From Kordiimonas pumila (GTDB taxonomy: Bacteria; Pseudomonadota; Alphaproteobacteria; Sphingomonadales; Kordiimonadaceae): a DNA stretch of 64,000 nucleotides. The notes under the pieces are model-generated. The model had not been told where the DNA came from. It did no database searches and worked only from the letters and a program-made list of their open reading frames with translations. The stretch covers positions 2,873,501-2,937,500 of the forward strand of contig NZ_CP061205.1 in the NCBI RefSeq assembly GCF_015240255.1, given 5' to 3'. The position numbers and the translations under genes are program-made. Positions 20,554 through 29,562 of this stretch are shown one piece after another (the first letter of the stretch is position 1; the number at the start of each line of letters is the position of its first letter).

Positions 20554-20970
20554 TTAACTATGTACAAGCTGATTTTCGAGGCCTGCGAGCAAATCCTTTG
20601 GCCACGGGCTTGTTTTCCCAAGTGCCGCTTTCGCATATACAATTATATGATTGGCCTTAAACCGCATCTCGCCCTTGCATGTGCACTCTATCTGCAACTC
20701 AATGCTGGATGTCCCTATTTTCACCAACTGAAGCTTAAGACACAGCATATCGCCAAGTCGGCTTGGGGTTTTGAAATCAATATCAATATGAACTGTTGGA
20801 ACAGCTTCACCCCTCACAAAGTGAATATCACCGAATGAAAAACCAACACATGTTTCAAACCATTCTTCAATGGTCGCATTAATTATTTCAAAGTAGCGCG
20901 GGTAGAAGGCAATCCCTGCCGGATCACAGTGCTGGAAACCAACCTTTTGCTCTCGTATAAAGGCTGTCAT
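20554..20970 (-). CDS. Acyl-CoA thioesterase (hotdog fold, 4-hydroxybenzoyl-CoA thioesterase-like)
   Basis: 138 residues with the Asp-containing HCDPAGIAFYPRYFEIINATIEEWF segment of the YbgC/4-HBA-CoA thioesterase branch. It starts in an ATGA overlap with the CoA ligase stop. In this operon it could rescue trapped CoA by hydrolysing aminobenzoyl-CoA or a dead-end ring intermediate. It acts in the cytosol. Confidence 0.82.
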   Translation of the reverse strand: MTAFIREQKVGFQHCDPAGIAFYPRYFEIINATIEEWFETCVGFSFGDIHFVRGEAVPTVHIDIDFKTPSRLGDMLCLKLQLVKIGTSSIELQIECTCKGEMRFKANHIIVYAKAALGKTSPWPKDLLAGLENQLVHS

Positions 20971-22592
20971 GCGCTTTCATCCCTGATAACAAAACGTTTT
21001 ATTTTCCCCGCAGGGGTTTTGGGCAAAGCATCTCTGAACACAATTGACCGTGGATATTTATAAGGTGCAATTGCTTTTTTGACATGGCTTTGCAGGGCAA
21101 CACGAAGCTCATCAGATGCTGTATAATTTGCCCGTAAAACTACGTGGGCCTCAACAATTTGGCCGCGTTCATTATCTGGCACACCCACCACCGCACATTC
21201 GAGAACTGCAGCATGACCTAGAAGTGCGTCTTCAACTTCTGGGCCAGCAATATTATAGCCCGATGAAATAATCATATCGTCATTGCGCGCAGCAAAATGA
21301 AAATAGCCTTCATCGTCCTGAAAAAAGGTATCGCCTGTAATATTCCAGCCACCAGCAACATAAACAGCCTGCCTATCATCAGCTAGATAGCGACACCCTG
21401 TTGGCCCACGAACAGCTAGCCTCCCCACCGCGCCGCGCGGTAATTCCTGCATGCAATCATCAACAATTTTGGCTTCATACCCGGTAACGGCCTTACCTGT
21501 TACACTTGGTTTTGAATCGTCAAGCCGGTTCGAAATAAAGATATGCAACATCTCCGTAGCACCGATGCCATCCAGCAAGGGTTTACCGGTTTTTTGAGAC
21601 CACTCATTATAAACTGAAGCAGGTAATGTTTCCCCGGCAGAAACAGCGATACGAAGCGAAGAAAGATCAGCGCCTTTTTCCATAGCAGCCATCATCGCAC
21701 GGTATGCTGTAGGCGCTGTAAAACAAATTGTAGCGCTGTAGGTTTCAATAATTTCAATAAGCCTTGCTGGGGTGGCATCTTCAAGCAACGTGGCCGTAGC
21801 CCCAAAACGAAGCGGGAAAATTGCAAGCCCCCCCAAACCAAAGGTAAAAGCAAGCGGCGGCGACCCTACAAAAATATCATCTGGCGTTACAGCCAGAACT
21901 TCTTTTGCATACCCATCGGCAATAATCATAAGGTCACGGTGGAAGTGCATGGTTGCTTTTGGTGCCCCTGTTGTCCCAGAGGTGAAGCCAAGCAGCGCTA
22001 CATCATCCCGTCCGGTCATGACAGCGTTGAAGGTAACGGGTTTATCAAGCGCAAGCATATCAAGCTCTGCATTAAAATTAGAGGTTCCGTCAAAGGTAAT
22101 AACCTGTTCAAGGCCGGTTACCTCAAGACATGGCATAATTTCTTCCGTCAAGCGCACATCACAGAGCGCCAGTTTGATCTCGGCCTTATCAATAATTTTA
22201 TTCAGTTCGTTTGATCGCAGCATCGGCATACTGTTTACAGCAACGGCTCCGGCTTTGGTAACAGCAAGCCATACGGCAACCATTGCAGGGTTATTGCCCG
22301 AACGAATTAATATTCGGTTTCCTGGCTGAATACGAAAGTCTTCAACCAACACACGGGCGATACGGTTTGTCCAGTCTGTTAGCTCTTTATAAGTGCGCTT
22401 CCTACCATGCCCAATAAGGGCAATATGATCACCAAAACCACGCTCAACCATTTTATCCGTCAACTCAACCCCAGCATTCAAATACTCAGGGTATTGAAAA
22501 TTTTCATGATCGAGGTTCAACTCTGGCCAATACTCAAACGGTGGTAAATTATCACGCGTAAATGTATCTATATGTGCACTAGGACCTAGCAT
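20967..22592 (-). CDS. 2-Aminobenzoate-CoA ligase (benzoate-CoA ligase family)
   Basis: AMP-forming ligase of 541 residues. The P-loop is FTSGTTGAPKATMHFHRD near 210. Motifs include GIGATEMLHIFISN, the ITGDTFFQDDEGYFHFAARNDDMI hinge, and a C-terminal PKTPAGKIKRF with the catalytic Lys. It matches the benzoate/2-aminobenzoate branch; gene context with the monooxygenase/reductase fusion points to anthranilate. The ATG at 22592 follows GAAAGGGTGG; a GTG three codons earlier is possible. Product: 2-aminobenzoyl-CoA, substrate of the fusion enzyme at 25810. Confidence 0.88.
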   Translation of the reverse strand: MLGPSAHIDTFTRDNLPPFEYWPELNLDHENFQYPEYLNAGVELTDKMVERGFGDHIALIGHGRKRTYKELTDWTNRIARVLVEDFRIQPGNRILIRSGNNPAMVAVWLAVTKAGAVAVNSMPMLRSNELNKIIDKAEIKLALCDVRLTEEIMPCLEVTGLEQVITFDGTSNFNAELDMLALDKPVTFNAVMTGRDDVALLGFTSGTTGAPKATMHFHRDLMIIADGYAKEVLAVTPDDIFVGSPPLAFTFGLGGLAIFPLRFGATATLLEDATPARLIEIIETYSATICFTAPTAYRAMMAAMEKGADLSSLRIAVSAGETLPASVYNEWSQKTGKPLLDGIGATEMLHIFISNRLDDSKPSVTGKAVTGYEAKIVDDCMQELPRGAVGRLAVRGPTGCRYLADDRQAVYVAGGWNITGDTFFQDDEGYFHFAARNDDMIISSGYNIAGPEVEDALLGHAAVLECAVVGVPDNERGQIVEAHVVLRANYTASDELRVALQSHVKKAIAPYKYPRSIVFRDALPKTPAGKIKRFVIRDESA

Positions 22593-22605
22593 ATTCACCA
22601 CCCTT

Positions 22606-23751
22606 TCAATTTGCTATCACACTACGGGCAATAACAACTTTCTGAACATCAGATGCCCCTTCATAAATGCGCAAAGCACGAATTTCACGGTAAAGGGATT
22701 CAACAATTGTTCCCCGGCGTACACCGTCTCCTCCGTGTAATTGCACCGCTTGATCAATAACTCTTTGGCCTGCTTCTGTTGCATAAAGCTTCGCCATAGC
22801 GGCCTCACGCGTGATACGTACGGCGCCGCTATCTTTTTTCCATGCCGCCCGGTAAACCAGTAATGCTGCTGCGTCTATCTCAAGGGCCATATCAGCAATA
22901 TGCCCCTGCACCATTTGTAAATCTGCCATCGGGGCATCAAATATTTTACGGCTAGTCACTCGGCTAAGGCTTTCCTCAAGCGCGCGGCGTGCAAAACCAA
23001 GCGCCGCAGCACCAACACTTGCCCGAAAAACATCAAGAACTGACATCGCAATTTTAAAGCCCTGCCCCTCTTCACCTATTAGGGCAGATTTTGGCACTTT
23101 CACATGATTAAACCTAAGGTGTGCTAATGGATGCGGCGCAACCGCCTCTAGCCGTTCCACAACTTCAAGGCCGGGCGTATCTGCCATCACCATGAAAGCA
23201 GAAATACCTTTTGCCCCAGCAATATTTCCTGTCCGGGCAAAGACAGTATAATAATCAGCGATCCCACCGTTTGAAATCCAGGTTTTTTCACCGTTTAGAA
23301 CATAACAATCACCGCAGTCTTCCGCTGATGTTGCCAACCTCGCCGCATCAGAGCCTGTTTCCGGCTCAGTCAGAGCAAAAGCAGACACCAGCATTCCTGA
23401 TCGTGTTCCTTTAAGCAGCGTTTGCTGCTCTAGTGTTCCAAATAACGACAGAGCACCTGTCCCTAGCCCCTGCATTGCAAAAGCAAAGTCTGCTAACCCG
23501 TCATGACGCGCTAGCGTTTCCCGAATAATACACAAGCTTCGCACATCGATTGCATCACCCGTATCAGGATTTACTGATGTATAGTCTAGCCAGCCCGCCA
23601 ACCCGAGCAGGCTAACAAGCTCTCTACAGGCACGGTCAACATCACTATGATCGACAGGTAAATTAATCTGCGCCCATGCTTCTAGCTTAGCGGCCAGAGT
23701 TCGGTGTTTTTCTTCAAGAAATGGCCACTCAAGGAAAGTTGTATCAGCCAT
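22606..23751 (-). CDS. Acyl-CoA dehydrogenase of the 2-aminobenzoyl-CoA operon
   Basis: FAD acyl-CoA dehydrogenase of 381 residues. [15 protein letters not shown] and WISNGG are flavin/substrate motifs, [27 protein letters not shown] is helix G, and the catalytic Glu is in [10 protein letters not shown]. It would desaturate the alicyclic CoA ester produced after ring reduction, leading to beta-oxidation-like ring opening. The start at 23751 is two bases past the hydratase stop, with GAGGGAGA upstream. Confidence 0.87.
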   Translation of the reverse strand: MADTTFLEWPFLEEKHRTLAAKLEAWAQINLPVDHSDVDRACRELVSLLGLAGWLDYTSVNPDTGDAIDVRSLCIIRETLARHDGLADFAFAMQGLGTGALSLFGTLEQQTLLKGTRSGMLVSAFALTEPETGSDAARLATSAEDCGDCYVLNGEKTWISNGGIADYYTVFARTGNIAGAKGISAFMVMADTPGLEVVERLEAVAPHPLAHLRFNHVKVPKSALIGEEGQGFKIAMSVLDVFRASVGAAALGFARRALEESLSRVTSRKIFDAPMADLQMVQGHIADMALEIDAAALLVYRAAWKKDSGAVRITREAAMAKLYATEAGQRVIDQAVQLHGGDGVRRGTIVESLYREIRALRIYEGASDVQKVVIARSVIAN

Positions 23752-23752
23752 G

Positions 23753-24556
23753 TCAATCTCCCTCAAAGACAGGTTTTTCTTTGGCTACAAAAGCCTTATA
23801 AGCACGCTCAAAGTCTTTTGTTTGCATACAAATCGCCTGTGCTTGCGCCTCTGCCTCAATCGCCTGATCAAGGGTCATGCACCATTCCTGATTCAACTGG
23901 GTTTTGGTCATCATGTTCGCAAAGCTAGGGCCGCTCGCTATACGCTCTGCCAAAGAAAGGGCTTCAGCTTCAAGCGTGGCGGCATCAATAATTCTGCTGA
24001 AAAACCCCCAGGTACAGCCCTCTTCTGCTGTCATGGTGCGGCCAGTATATAGAAGCTCTGCGGCTCTGCCTTGCCCAATAATTCTGGGTAAAATTGCGCA
24101 CGCACCCATATCGCAGCCAGCAAGGCCTACACGATTAAAAAGAAAAGCCGTTTTTGCACTATTAGCCGCTAGGCGTATATCAGACGCCATTGCTACAATG
24201 GCACCAGCACCAACAGCAATACCTTCTATGGCCGCAATAATAGGCTGCGGCGCATGGATCATGGCTTTTACCAGATCTCCTGTCATGCGGGTGAACTTTA
24301 AAAGTTTTGGCATGTCATAAGCAACGAGCGGCGCAATAATATCATGCACGTCACCGCCAGAGCAAAAGTTTCCTTCGTTACTTGCAAACACAAAAGCTTT
24401 TATTTCATCGTCATAGACAGCATCTCGAAACATGTCTCTGAGCTCAGCATAGCTTTCAAAGGTAAGCGGGTTTTTCCGGTCAGGATTATTCAACCTAACA
24501 ACAGCAACCTTGTTATGTATCTCGAGCAGAAAATGTTTTGGGTTACGGTTAATCAT
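23753..24556 (-). CDS. Enoyl-CoA hydratase/isomerase family protein
   Basis: Crotonase-fold protein of about 267 residues from the ATG at 24556, preceded by [22 protein letters not shown] and [19 protein letters not shown] form the oxyanion hole. The Glu expected after the second loop is replaced in [19 protein letters not shown], as in some alicyclic CoA hydratases or ring hydrolases. In the pathway it may hydrate or hydrolyse the cyclic CoA intermediate. The exact reaction is unproven. Confidence 0.85.
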   Translation of the reverse strand: MINRNPKHFLLEIHNKVAVVRLNNPDRKNPLTFESYAELRDMFRDAVYDDEIKAFVFASNEGNFCSGGDVHDIIAPLVAYDMPKLLKFTRMTGDLVKAMIHAPQPIIAAIEGIAVGAGAIVAMASDIRLAANSAKTAFLFNRVGLAGCDMGACAILPRIIGQGRAAELLYTGRTMTAEEGCTWGFFSRIIDAATLEAEALSLAERIASGPSFANMMTKTQLNQEWCMTLDQAIEAEAQAQAICMQTKDFERAYKAFVAKEKPVFEGD

Positions 24557-24560
24557 AGTC

Positions 24561-25046
24561 TTACTCCCCCTTTTCATGCACGAGGCGGTCAAGCCTTGTA
24601 ATGATGCCCGCTGCATCATCATAATTTACAGCGCTGAACAATTCGTTCACTTTTGCTTCGTGAGCGGCAGCTTGTTTTTCAAATCTTTTTTTACCAGCAT
24701 TTGTAAGCTGCACACGGGTTGAACGGCGATCACCTTCAATAGCAGCCCTGATAACAAGTCCCTCTGTAACCAAGCGGTCTATAATCCCTGTGACATTACC
24801 GTTTGAGACCATTAAGGCCTGACTAAGCTCTGACATTTTAGCCCCCTTTTTCATTTTATAGAGAGCTGCCATCACATCAAAACGAGGTAAGGTTGTATCG
24901 TGTTCGGTGCGCAAAAATTCTCGAATTTCATTTTCAATGATTTTGTTAACCTGCAATAAGCGAAGCCACAGACGAAGCCGCTCCTTGGAGATGCTATGAA
25001 CATCCTGATCACTTACATGCTGCACCACCAGATCGGTATTATTCAT
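24561..25046 (-). CDS. MarR-family transcriptional regulator
   Basis: 161 residues. The winged helix ([54 protein letters not shown]) and [17 protein letters not shown] wing are typical. It is encoded inside the operon it probably controls, between SDR and hydratase genes, with an ATGA overlap to the SDR stop. MarR proteins of aromatic-CoA pathways often respond to the CoA thioester. The inverted repeat at 28154-28200 is the natural candidate operator. Confidence 0.88.
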   Translation of the reverse strand: MNNTDLVVQHVSDQDVHSISKERLRLWLRLLQVNKIIENEIREFLRTEHDTTLPRFDVMAALYKMKKGAKMSELSQALMVSNGNVTGIIDRLVTEGLVIRAAIEGDRRSTRVQLTNAGKKRFEKQAAAHEAKVNELFSAVNYDDAAGIITRLDRLVHEKGE

Positions 25047-25810
25047 GTTACTTCCCCTCCTGAAATAGATATTGCCTGCCCTGTAATTGATTTTGCTGCA
25101 TCACTGCATAACCACAGTGCTGTTGCAGCTACTTCTTCTGGCATAATAAAGCGCTTTTGTGGGTTAACACTGGCCAGAGTTTTGCGGGCTTTGTCTGGCG
25201 TATAGCCGGTTTGAGCTACAATATTTTCTATGGACCGCTCAAGAAGCGGTGTCTCGACAAAACCTGGGCATAGGGCATTTACTGTTATATTATGACCCGC
25301 CATTTCAGCGGCAAGGGCACGCGTAAGGCCAATGACCCCATGTTTGGCGGCACAGTAAGGCGCTACATAGGAATAGCCCTTAAGCCCTGCCGTCGATGCT
25401 ATGGAAAGCATCCTGCCCCAACCTTGGTCCAGCATATCTTTAAGGCCTGCCTGCATGGTCAGAAAAGTGCCCGTCAAATTAACGGCCAGCATGGCATCCC
25501 AGTGCTGCCTATCTATTTTTGAAAAAGGTGCACTTTCCGCCGCGCCTGCATTAGCAATAACAATGCTAACAGGGCCGTTCACAGTCCTTGCCTGCTCAAA
25601 CATATCTACAACAGATTCCTCTGATGTAATATCTGCAATAACAGGCGTAACCCTTTGTAATTTAGAGGATACGCCTTCCAAGACATTAGCTCTGCGCCCA
25701 GCAATAGTAACCTTTGCTCCGGCCAAAGACAGCACCTTAGCAAGCTCAGCACCCACGCCTGTACCACCTCCTGTTATCAGAACGTGTTTTCTCTCAACAG
25801 GTCCTTGCAT
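25043..25810 (-). CDS. Short-chain dehydrogenase of the 2-aminobenzoyl-CoA operon
   Basis: SDR of 255 residues. GGGTGVGAELAKVLSLAG is the cofactor loop, with ANAGAAESAPF near 88, STAGLKGYSYVAPYCAAKHGV carrying the Ser-Tyr-Lys set, and [12 protein letters not shown] at the end. A 3-hydroxyacyl-CoA-type oxidation in ring-fission beta-oxidation is the likely step. The ATG at 25810 overlaps the monooxygenase stop (TGATG). Confidence 0.87.
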   Translation of the reverse strand: MQGPVERKHVLITGGGTGVGAELAKVLSLAGAKVTIAGRRANVLEGVSSKLQRVTPVIADITSEESVVDMFEQARTVNGPVSIVIANAGAAESAPFSKIDRQHWDAMLAVNLTGTFLTMQAGLKDMLDQGWGRMLSIASTAGLKGYSYVAPYCAAKHGVIGLTRALAAEMAGHNITVNALCPGFVETPLLERSIENIVAQTGYTPDKARKTLASVNPQKRFIMPEEVAATALWLCSDAAKSITGQAISISGGEVT

Positions 25811-28098
25811 CAAACACGCTCCGCATTGTTGGCCTCTGCCCGTTCAGCAAGCCTATACAATTGATCACGGCCCGCATGATACGGCGCTGGCCAACAAACG
25901 TCCTTCTCACCGAGCGCAGCAGCTGAATGCAAAGTCCAGTACGGATCGGCAAGATGAGGCCGTGCAAGACACACAAGGTCCGCACGACCTGCCATCAAAA
26001 TAGAATTCACATGATCTGTTTCATAGATATTACCAACAGCCATCGTTTTGAGGCCGGTTTCGTTTCGTATCTGGTCAGAGAAAGGTGTCTGAAACATACG
26101 CCCATAAACAGGCTTTGCTTGCCTTGATGTCTGTCCTGCCGAAACATCAATAATGTCAACACCAGCCTCGCCCAGCATACGTGCAATAACGACTGCGTCA
26201 TTTGGCGTAATGCCTGCTTCACCAACCCAGTCATGCGCCGAAATCCGAACAGATATAGGCTTATTTTCAGGCCAAACTGCGCGAACAGCATGATAAAGCT
26301 CAAGCGGGAACCTCAAGCGATTTTCTACGCTGCCGCCGTACTCATCATTTCGTTTATTTGTTAACGGGCTTAAGAAAGACGATAATAGATAACCGTGTGC
26401 ATAATGCAATTCGAGCATATCAAAGCCCGCACGTTCTGCCATTTCAGCCGACTGAACAAAATCAGCAATAATTTTTTCCATATCAGCGCGCGTCATAACA
26501 CGCGGTGTTTGGCTGCTTTCAGACCAAGGAATAGCGGACGCTGATATCAAGCCCCAATTATCTGACGTTAAGGGCTGGTCCATGCCCTCCCAGCCAAGCC
26601 GTGTTGAACCCTTACGCCCAGCATGGCCAATTTGCACGGCTACCTTTGCTTCCGTTTCGCTGTGGATAAAATCTGTAATACGCCGCCATGCGGCTTCATG
26701 CTCCGGTGCATAAAGCCCCGGGCAACCGGGTGTAATGCGCGCCTCTGCTGATGTGCAGGTCATTTCCGTATAAACAAGGCCTGCGCCGCCCTTTGCTCGC
26801 TCGCCGTAATGTACCAAATGCCAGTCTGTAGGGCAGCCATCATGCGCTTTATACTGCGCCATCGGCGATACAACAATCCGGTTTCTCAACTCCATGCCGC
26901 GCAATTTGAATGGTGCAAACATGGGGGCTTTTGCGGCTTTACCACCTCCTGAATTTTGCTGAAACCATGTCTCTGCACTTTCCAACCAGCTTTTATCCCT
27001 TAACCGCAGGTTTTCGTGGCTAATACGCTGTGAACGGGTGAGCAACGAATAATTAAACTGTACTGGATCAAGCCCCAGATATCGTTCAACATTTTCAAAC
27101 CACTCAAGCGAATTACGAGCCGCAGATTGCAGTTTTAACACCTCTAACCGGCGCTCATCCTCGTACCGCACAAAAGCTTTCTCAAGTGTTGGCTCAGTGT
27201 GCACATACTCTGCCAGTGCAATAGCACTTTCCATAGCGAGTTTTGTACCGGACCCAATAGAGAAATGGGCAGTTGCAGCCGCATCCCCCATCAGCACAAT
27301 ATTGTCAGTAGACCATTTTTCGCATAGCACACGTGGGAAGCTAATCCATGCGGACCCTCTAATGTGGTTTGCGTTACTCATAAGACTATGACCACCTAAG
27401 TGGTTTGCAAAAATACGCTCACATATCTTGATGGACTCTTGCTGACTTAATGAACTAAAGCCATATGCATCCCACGTTTTCTGGCTGCATTCTACAATGA
27501 ATGTCGCGGTCTCATTATCAAACTGGTAGGCATGCGCCCACACCCAGCCATGCTCTGTTTTTTCAAAAATAAATGTAAAGGCATCATCAAATTTTTGCTT
27601 TGTGCCTAACCAGACAAATTTGCATTGCCGTACATCAATATCAGGCTTAAAAATACCAGCATGCTCAGTTCGCACTCTCGAGTTTAGCCCGTCTGCCGCA
27701 ACGATCAGGTCGTAGCCTTTCAAAGCTGTTGTAGAAGCGATGTCAGTTTGATACTCGATCTGCACCCCTAAAGATGTAGCCCTATCCTGCAATATGTTTA
27801 GCAGTTTCATACGGCCAATACCGCAAAACCCATGCCCTGTAGATACGGTGCGCACACCACCGTGTACAACAGCTATATCATCCCAATAAGCAAAGTTTTG
27901 CTCTATCTCAAACGAGCTTATACTATCGTTTCGAGCAAAGTTTACGAGTGTTTCTGCTGAAAACACCACACCCCAACCAAAAGTATCGTCTGGTCGGTTG
28001 CGTTCAAAAACGACGATCTCATGTTCCGGGTTCCGCAGCTTCATACTAATCGCGAAATAAAGCCCCGCAGGACCGCCCCCTAAACAAGCAATACGCAT
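25810..28098 (-). CDS. Bifunctional 2-aminobenzoyl-CoA monooxygenase/reductase (fusion flavoenzyme)
   Basis: About 762 residues in two domains. Residues 1 to about 375 are a salicylate-hydroxylase-like FAD monooxygenase ([15 protein letters not shown] at the start; [17 protein letters not shown] for FAD binding). Residues from about 395 on are an old-yellow-enzyme FMN reductase ([40 protein letters not shown] with the catalytic pair region; [11 protein letters not shown]). This architecture matches the ACMR enzyme that hydroxylates and then reduces 2-aminobenzoyl-CoA to a non-aromatic cyclohexene CoA ester. The ATG at 28098 follows GAGGGTGGTT. It is the first gene of the ten-gene operon. Confidence 0.93.
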   Translation of the reverse strand: MRIACLGGGPAGLYFAISMKLRNPEHEIVVFERNRPDDTFGWGVVFSAETLVNFARNDSISSFEIEQNFAYWDDIAVVHGGVRTVSTGHGFCGIGRMKLLNILQDRATSLGVQIEYQTDIASTTALKGYDLIVAADGLNSRVRTEHAGIFKPDIDVRQCKFVWLGTKQKFDDAFTFIFEKTEHGWVWAHAYQFDNETATFIVECSQKTWDAYGFSSLSQQESIKICERIFANHLGGHSLMSNANHIRGSAWISFPRVLCEKWSTDNIVLMGDAAATAHFSIGSGTKLAMESAIALAEYVHTEPTLEKAFVRYEDERRLEVLKLQSAARNSLEWFENVERYLGLDPVQFNYSLLTRSQRISHENLRLRDKSWLESAETWFQQNSGGGKAAKAPMFAPFKLRGMELRNRIVVSPMAQYKAHDGCPTDWHLVHYGERAKGGAGLVYTEMTCTSAEARITPGCPGLYAPEHEAAWRRITDFIHSETEAKVAVQIGHAGRKGSTRLGWEGMDQPLTSDNWGLISASAIPWSESSQTPRVMTRADMEKIIADFVQSAEMAERAGFDMLELHYAHGYLLSSFLSPLTNKRNDEYGGSVENRLRFPLELYHAVRAVWPENKPISVRISAHDWVGEAGITPNDAVVIARMLGEAGVDIIDVSAGQTSRQAKPVYGRMFQTPFSDQIRNETGLKTMAVGNIYETDHVNSILMAGRADLVCLARPHLADPYWTLHSAAALGEKDVCWPAPYHAGRDQLYRLAERAEANNAERV

Positions 28099-28153
28099 AA
28101 CCACCCTCACATCCAAATATCAATGATTCTGTTAAACACCAGTATGAGGACGT

Positions 28154-28200
28154 TTCATTATATTTCAAGCTTAAAATATTTATGTTTAAAATATAATGAA
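28154..28200. promoter_or_regulatory. Long inverted repeat, candidate MarR operator
   Basis: TTCATTATATTT and AAATATAATGAA form perfect 12-base arms around a 23-base spacer, inside the 185-base divergent region between the fusion enzyme and formamidase genes. TTAAAATAT is repeated within and beside the right arm (28171-28179 and 28187-28194). This placement could control both directions. Confidence 0.5.
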
Positions 28201-28283
28201 TTTATCATATGCTCATTATAGTTTAGCCTTCACGGGCATGAGGTGCTTAAAACACTGAAATTAAGACAAGCGGAGTAATTTAT

Positions 28284-29102
28284 ATGCAAAACACTATTGA
28301 CTGGGACGATGCTTACTCTAATGCAGCTTATATCCCTGATGCGTATAAAATAGCAGCCGCCTGGCCTATTGATGCTGCCGCATTCCGGAATCATTATTCA
28401 AACGCGTTGCTTGATGTGCCTTACGGCAATAGCCCTCGTCAAAAGTATGACTTGTTTATGCCAGAAAAAAAACCAATTGGCCTTGCCATATTCATACACG
28501 GTGGCTATTGGCTCGAATTCGATAAATCATCCTGGTCGCAGTTTGCTGAAGGCGCGCTACAAAAAAACTGGGCAATTATGCTGCCGTCTTATGACTTATG
28601 CCCCCATGTTCATATAAGCGACATTACTAAGCAAATAGGCCTTGCCATTACCTCGGCAGCTCTTCGTGTGAAGGGGCCTATTCATATCAGCGGGCATTCA
28701 GCAGGTGGGCACCTGGCGTTTCGCATGGGCTGCATGAATACACCGCTCACCACATCGGTTTCTACACGCGTTCAAAAAATTGTGGGCATTAGCGGCCTTT
28801 ATGACCTGAACCCTTTGTGCAAAACAGCCATGAATAATGACCTGCGCATTACCCCTGAGGAAGCCACACAAGAAAGCCCCATATTCCAGCAGCCAATAAA
28901 ACATATTGATTTTACATGCGCCGTTGGCAGTATCGAACGTCCTGAATTTATTAGGCAAAGCAAAGATATGACAAAGATGTGGTCAAAAGCCGGTACAAAT
29001 ATCCTGTACCACGAAGAAGCGGACAAGCATCATTTTAATGTTATAGACAGCCTGAAACACGCCGAAAGCGCTTTAGCAAAAACACTCTATACTGAACGAT
29101 AA
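28284..29102 (+). CDS. Kynurenine formamidase, alpha/beta-hydrolase (AFMID-like) type
   Basis: 272-residue alpha/beta hydrolase. FIHGGYW near residue 75 is the oxyanion motif characteristic of eukaryotic arylformamidase. The nucleophile Ser is in SGHSAGGHL near 139 and the base His probably in DKHHFNVID near the end. It would hydrolyse N-formylkynurenine to kynurenine and formate, filling the step between kynA and kynU. Bacteria more often use the unrelated metal-dependent KynB, absent here. It is divergent from the operon with a shared promoter region. Confidence 0.82.
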   Translation: MQNTIDWDDAYSNAAYIPDAYKIAAAWPIDAAAFRNHYSNALLDVPYGNSPRQKYDLFMPEKKPIGLAIFIHGGYWLEFDKSSWSQFAEGALQKNWAIMLPSYDLCPHVHISDITKQIGLAITSAALRVKGPIHISGHSAGGHLAFRMGCMNTPLTTSVSTRVQKIVGISGLYDLNPLCKTAMNNDLRITPEEATQESPIFQQPIKHIDFTCAVGSIERPEFIRQSKDMTKMWSKAGTNILYHEEADKHHFNVIDSLKHAESALAKTLYTER

Positions 29103-29217
29103 ACTTCACAACAAAACTGATACCATCAAAATAGTGGTGGCATATATCAAAAATTGTATGTGTTTATTGACTTACTGGAAATACAGGACCTAGTTTACTG
29201 GAGCTTTTTTATACGCC

Positions 29218-29535
29218 TGAGATGCCCCTAGGTTTGTAGGCACCTTGCTTGGTAAAAAATGAAGCAAGGAGTTTATGTATGTCATCAAGTGTTGGTTATA
29301 CGAAAGAGTTCAAGCGTGATGCGGTCACGGAGAGCTTCTTCCAACTCCTCAAGCGGGAACGGGTCAGGCGACGGACCTACAAAGACCGTGAGGCCCGTCA
29401 GGGCGTCTTTGACTATATCGAGTTTTCTATAACCCAAAATGCAAGCATGGTAACAACGTGATGCTGTCACCCCTCGAGGTCAAACGGCTGCAAAACTGGA
29501 AAGCCCAGAGTGTCTAAGAAACTAGCGAGTATTCA
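29218..29535 (+). mobile_element. Internally deleted IS3-family element (mini-IS)
   Basis: Imperfect terminal inverted repeats of about 27 bases bound the element: the left end begins TGAGATGCCCCTAG and the right end reads CTAGCGAGTATTCA on the plus strand, with shared TGA, CTAG, TTT, TAG and CAC blocks. Only about 318 bases remain of an expected 1.2-1.4 kb. No matching target duplication was seen. Both ends survive, so it might be mobilised in trans by a related transposase. Confidence 0.7.
29279..29517 (+). pseudogene. Truncated, fused IS3-family transposase remnant
   Basis: The ATG at 29279 begins an OrfA-like MSSSVGYTKEFKRDAVT, then jumps directly into the C-terminal OrfB segment ESFFQLLKRERVRRRTYKDREARQGVFDYIE. 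A one-base shift follows, after which FYNPKCKHGNNVMLSPLEV continues in another frame to TAA at 29517. The helix-turn-helix remainder and the catalytic DD region are missing. It is non-functional. Confidence 0.8.
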
Positions 29536-29562
29536 CTCTCAGTTAATGCATCAGATGATGCA

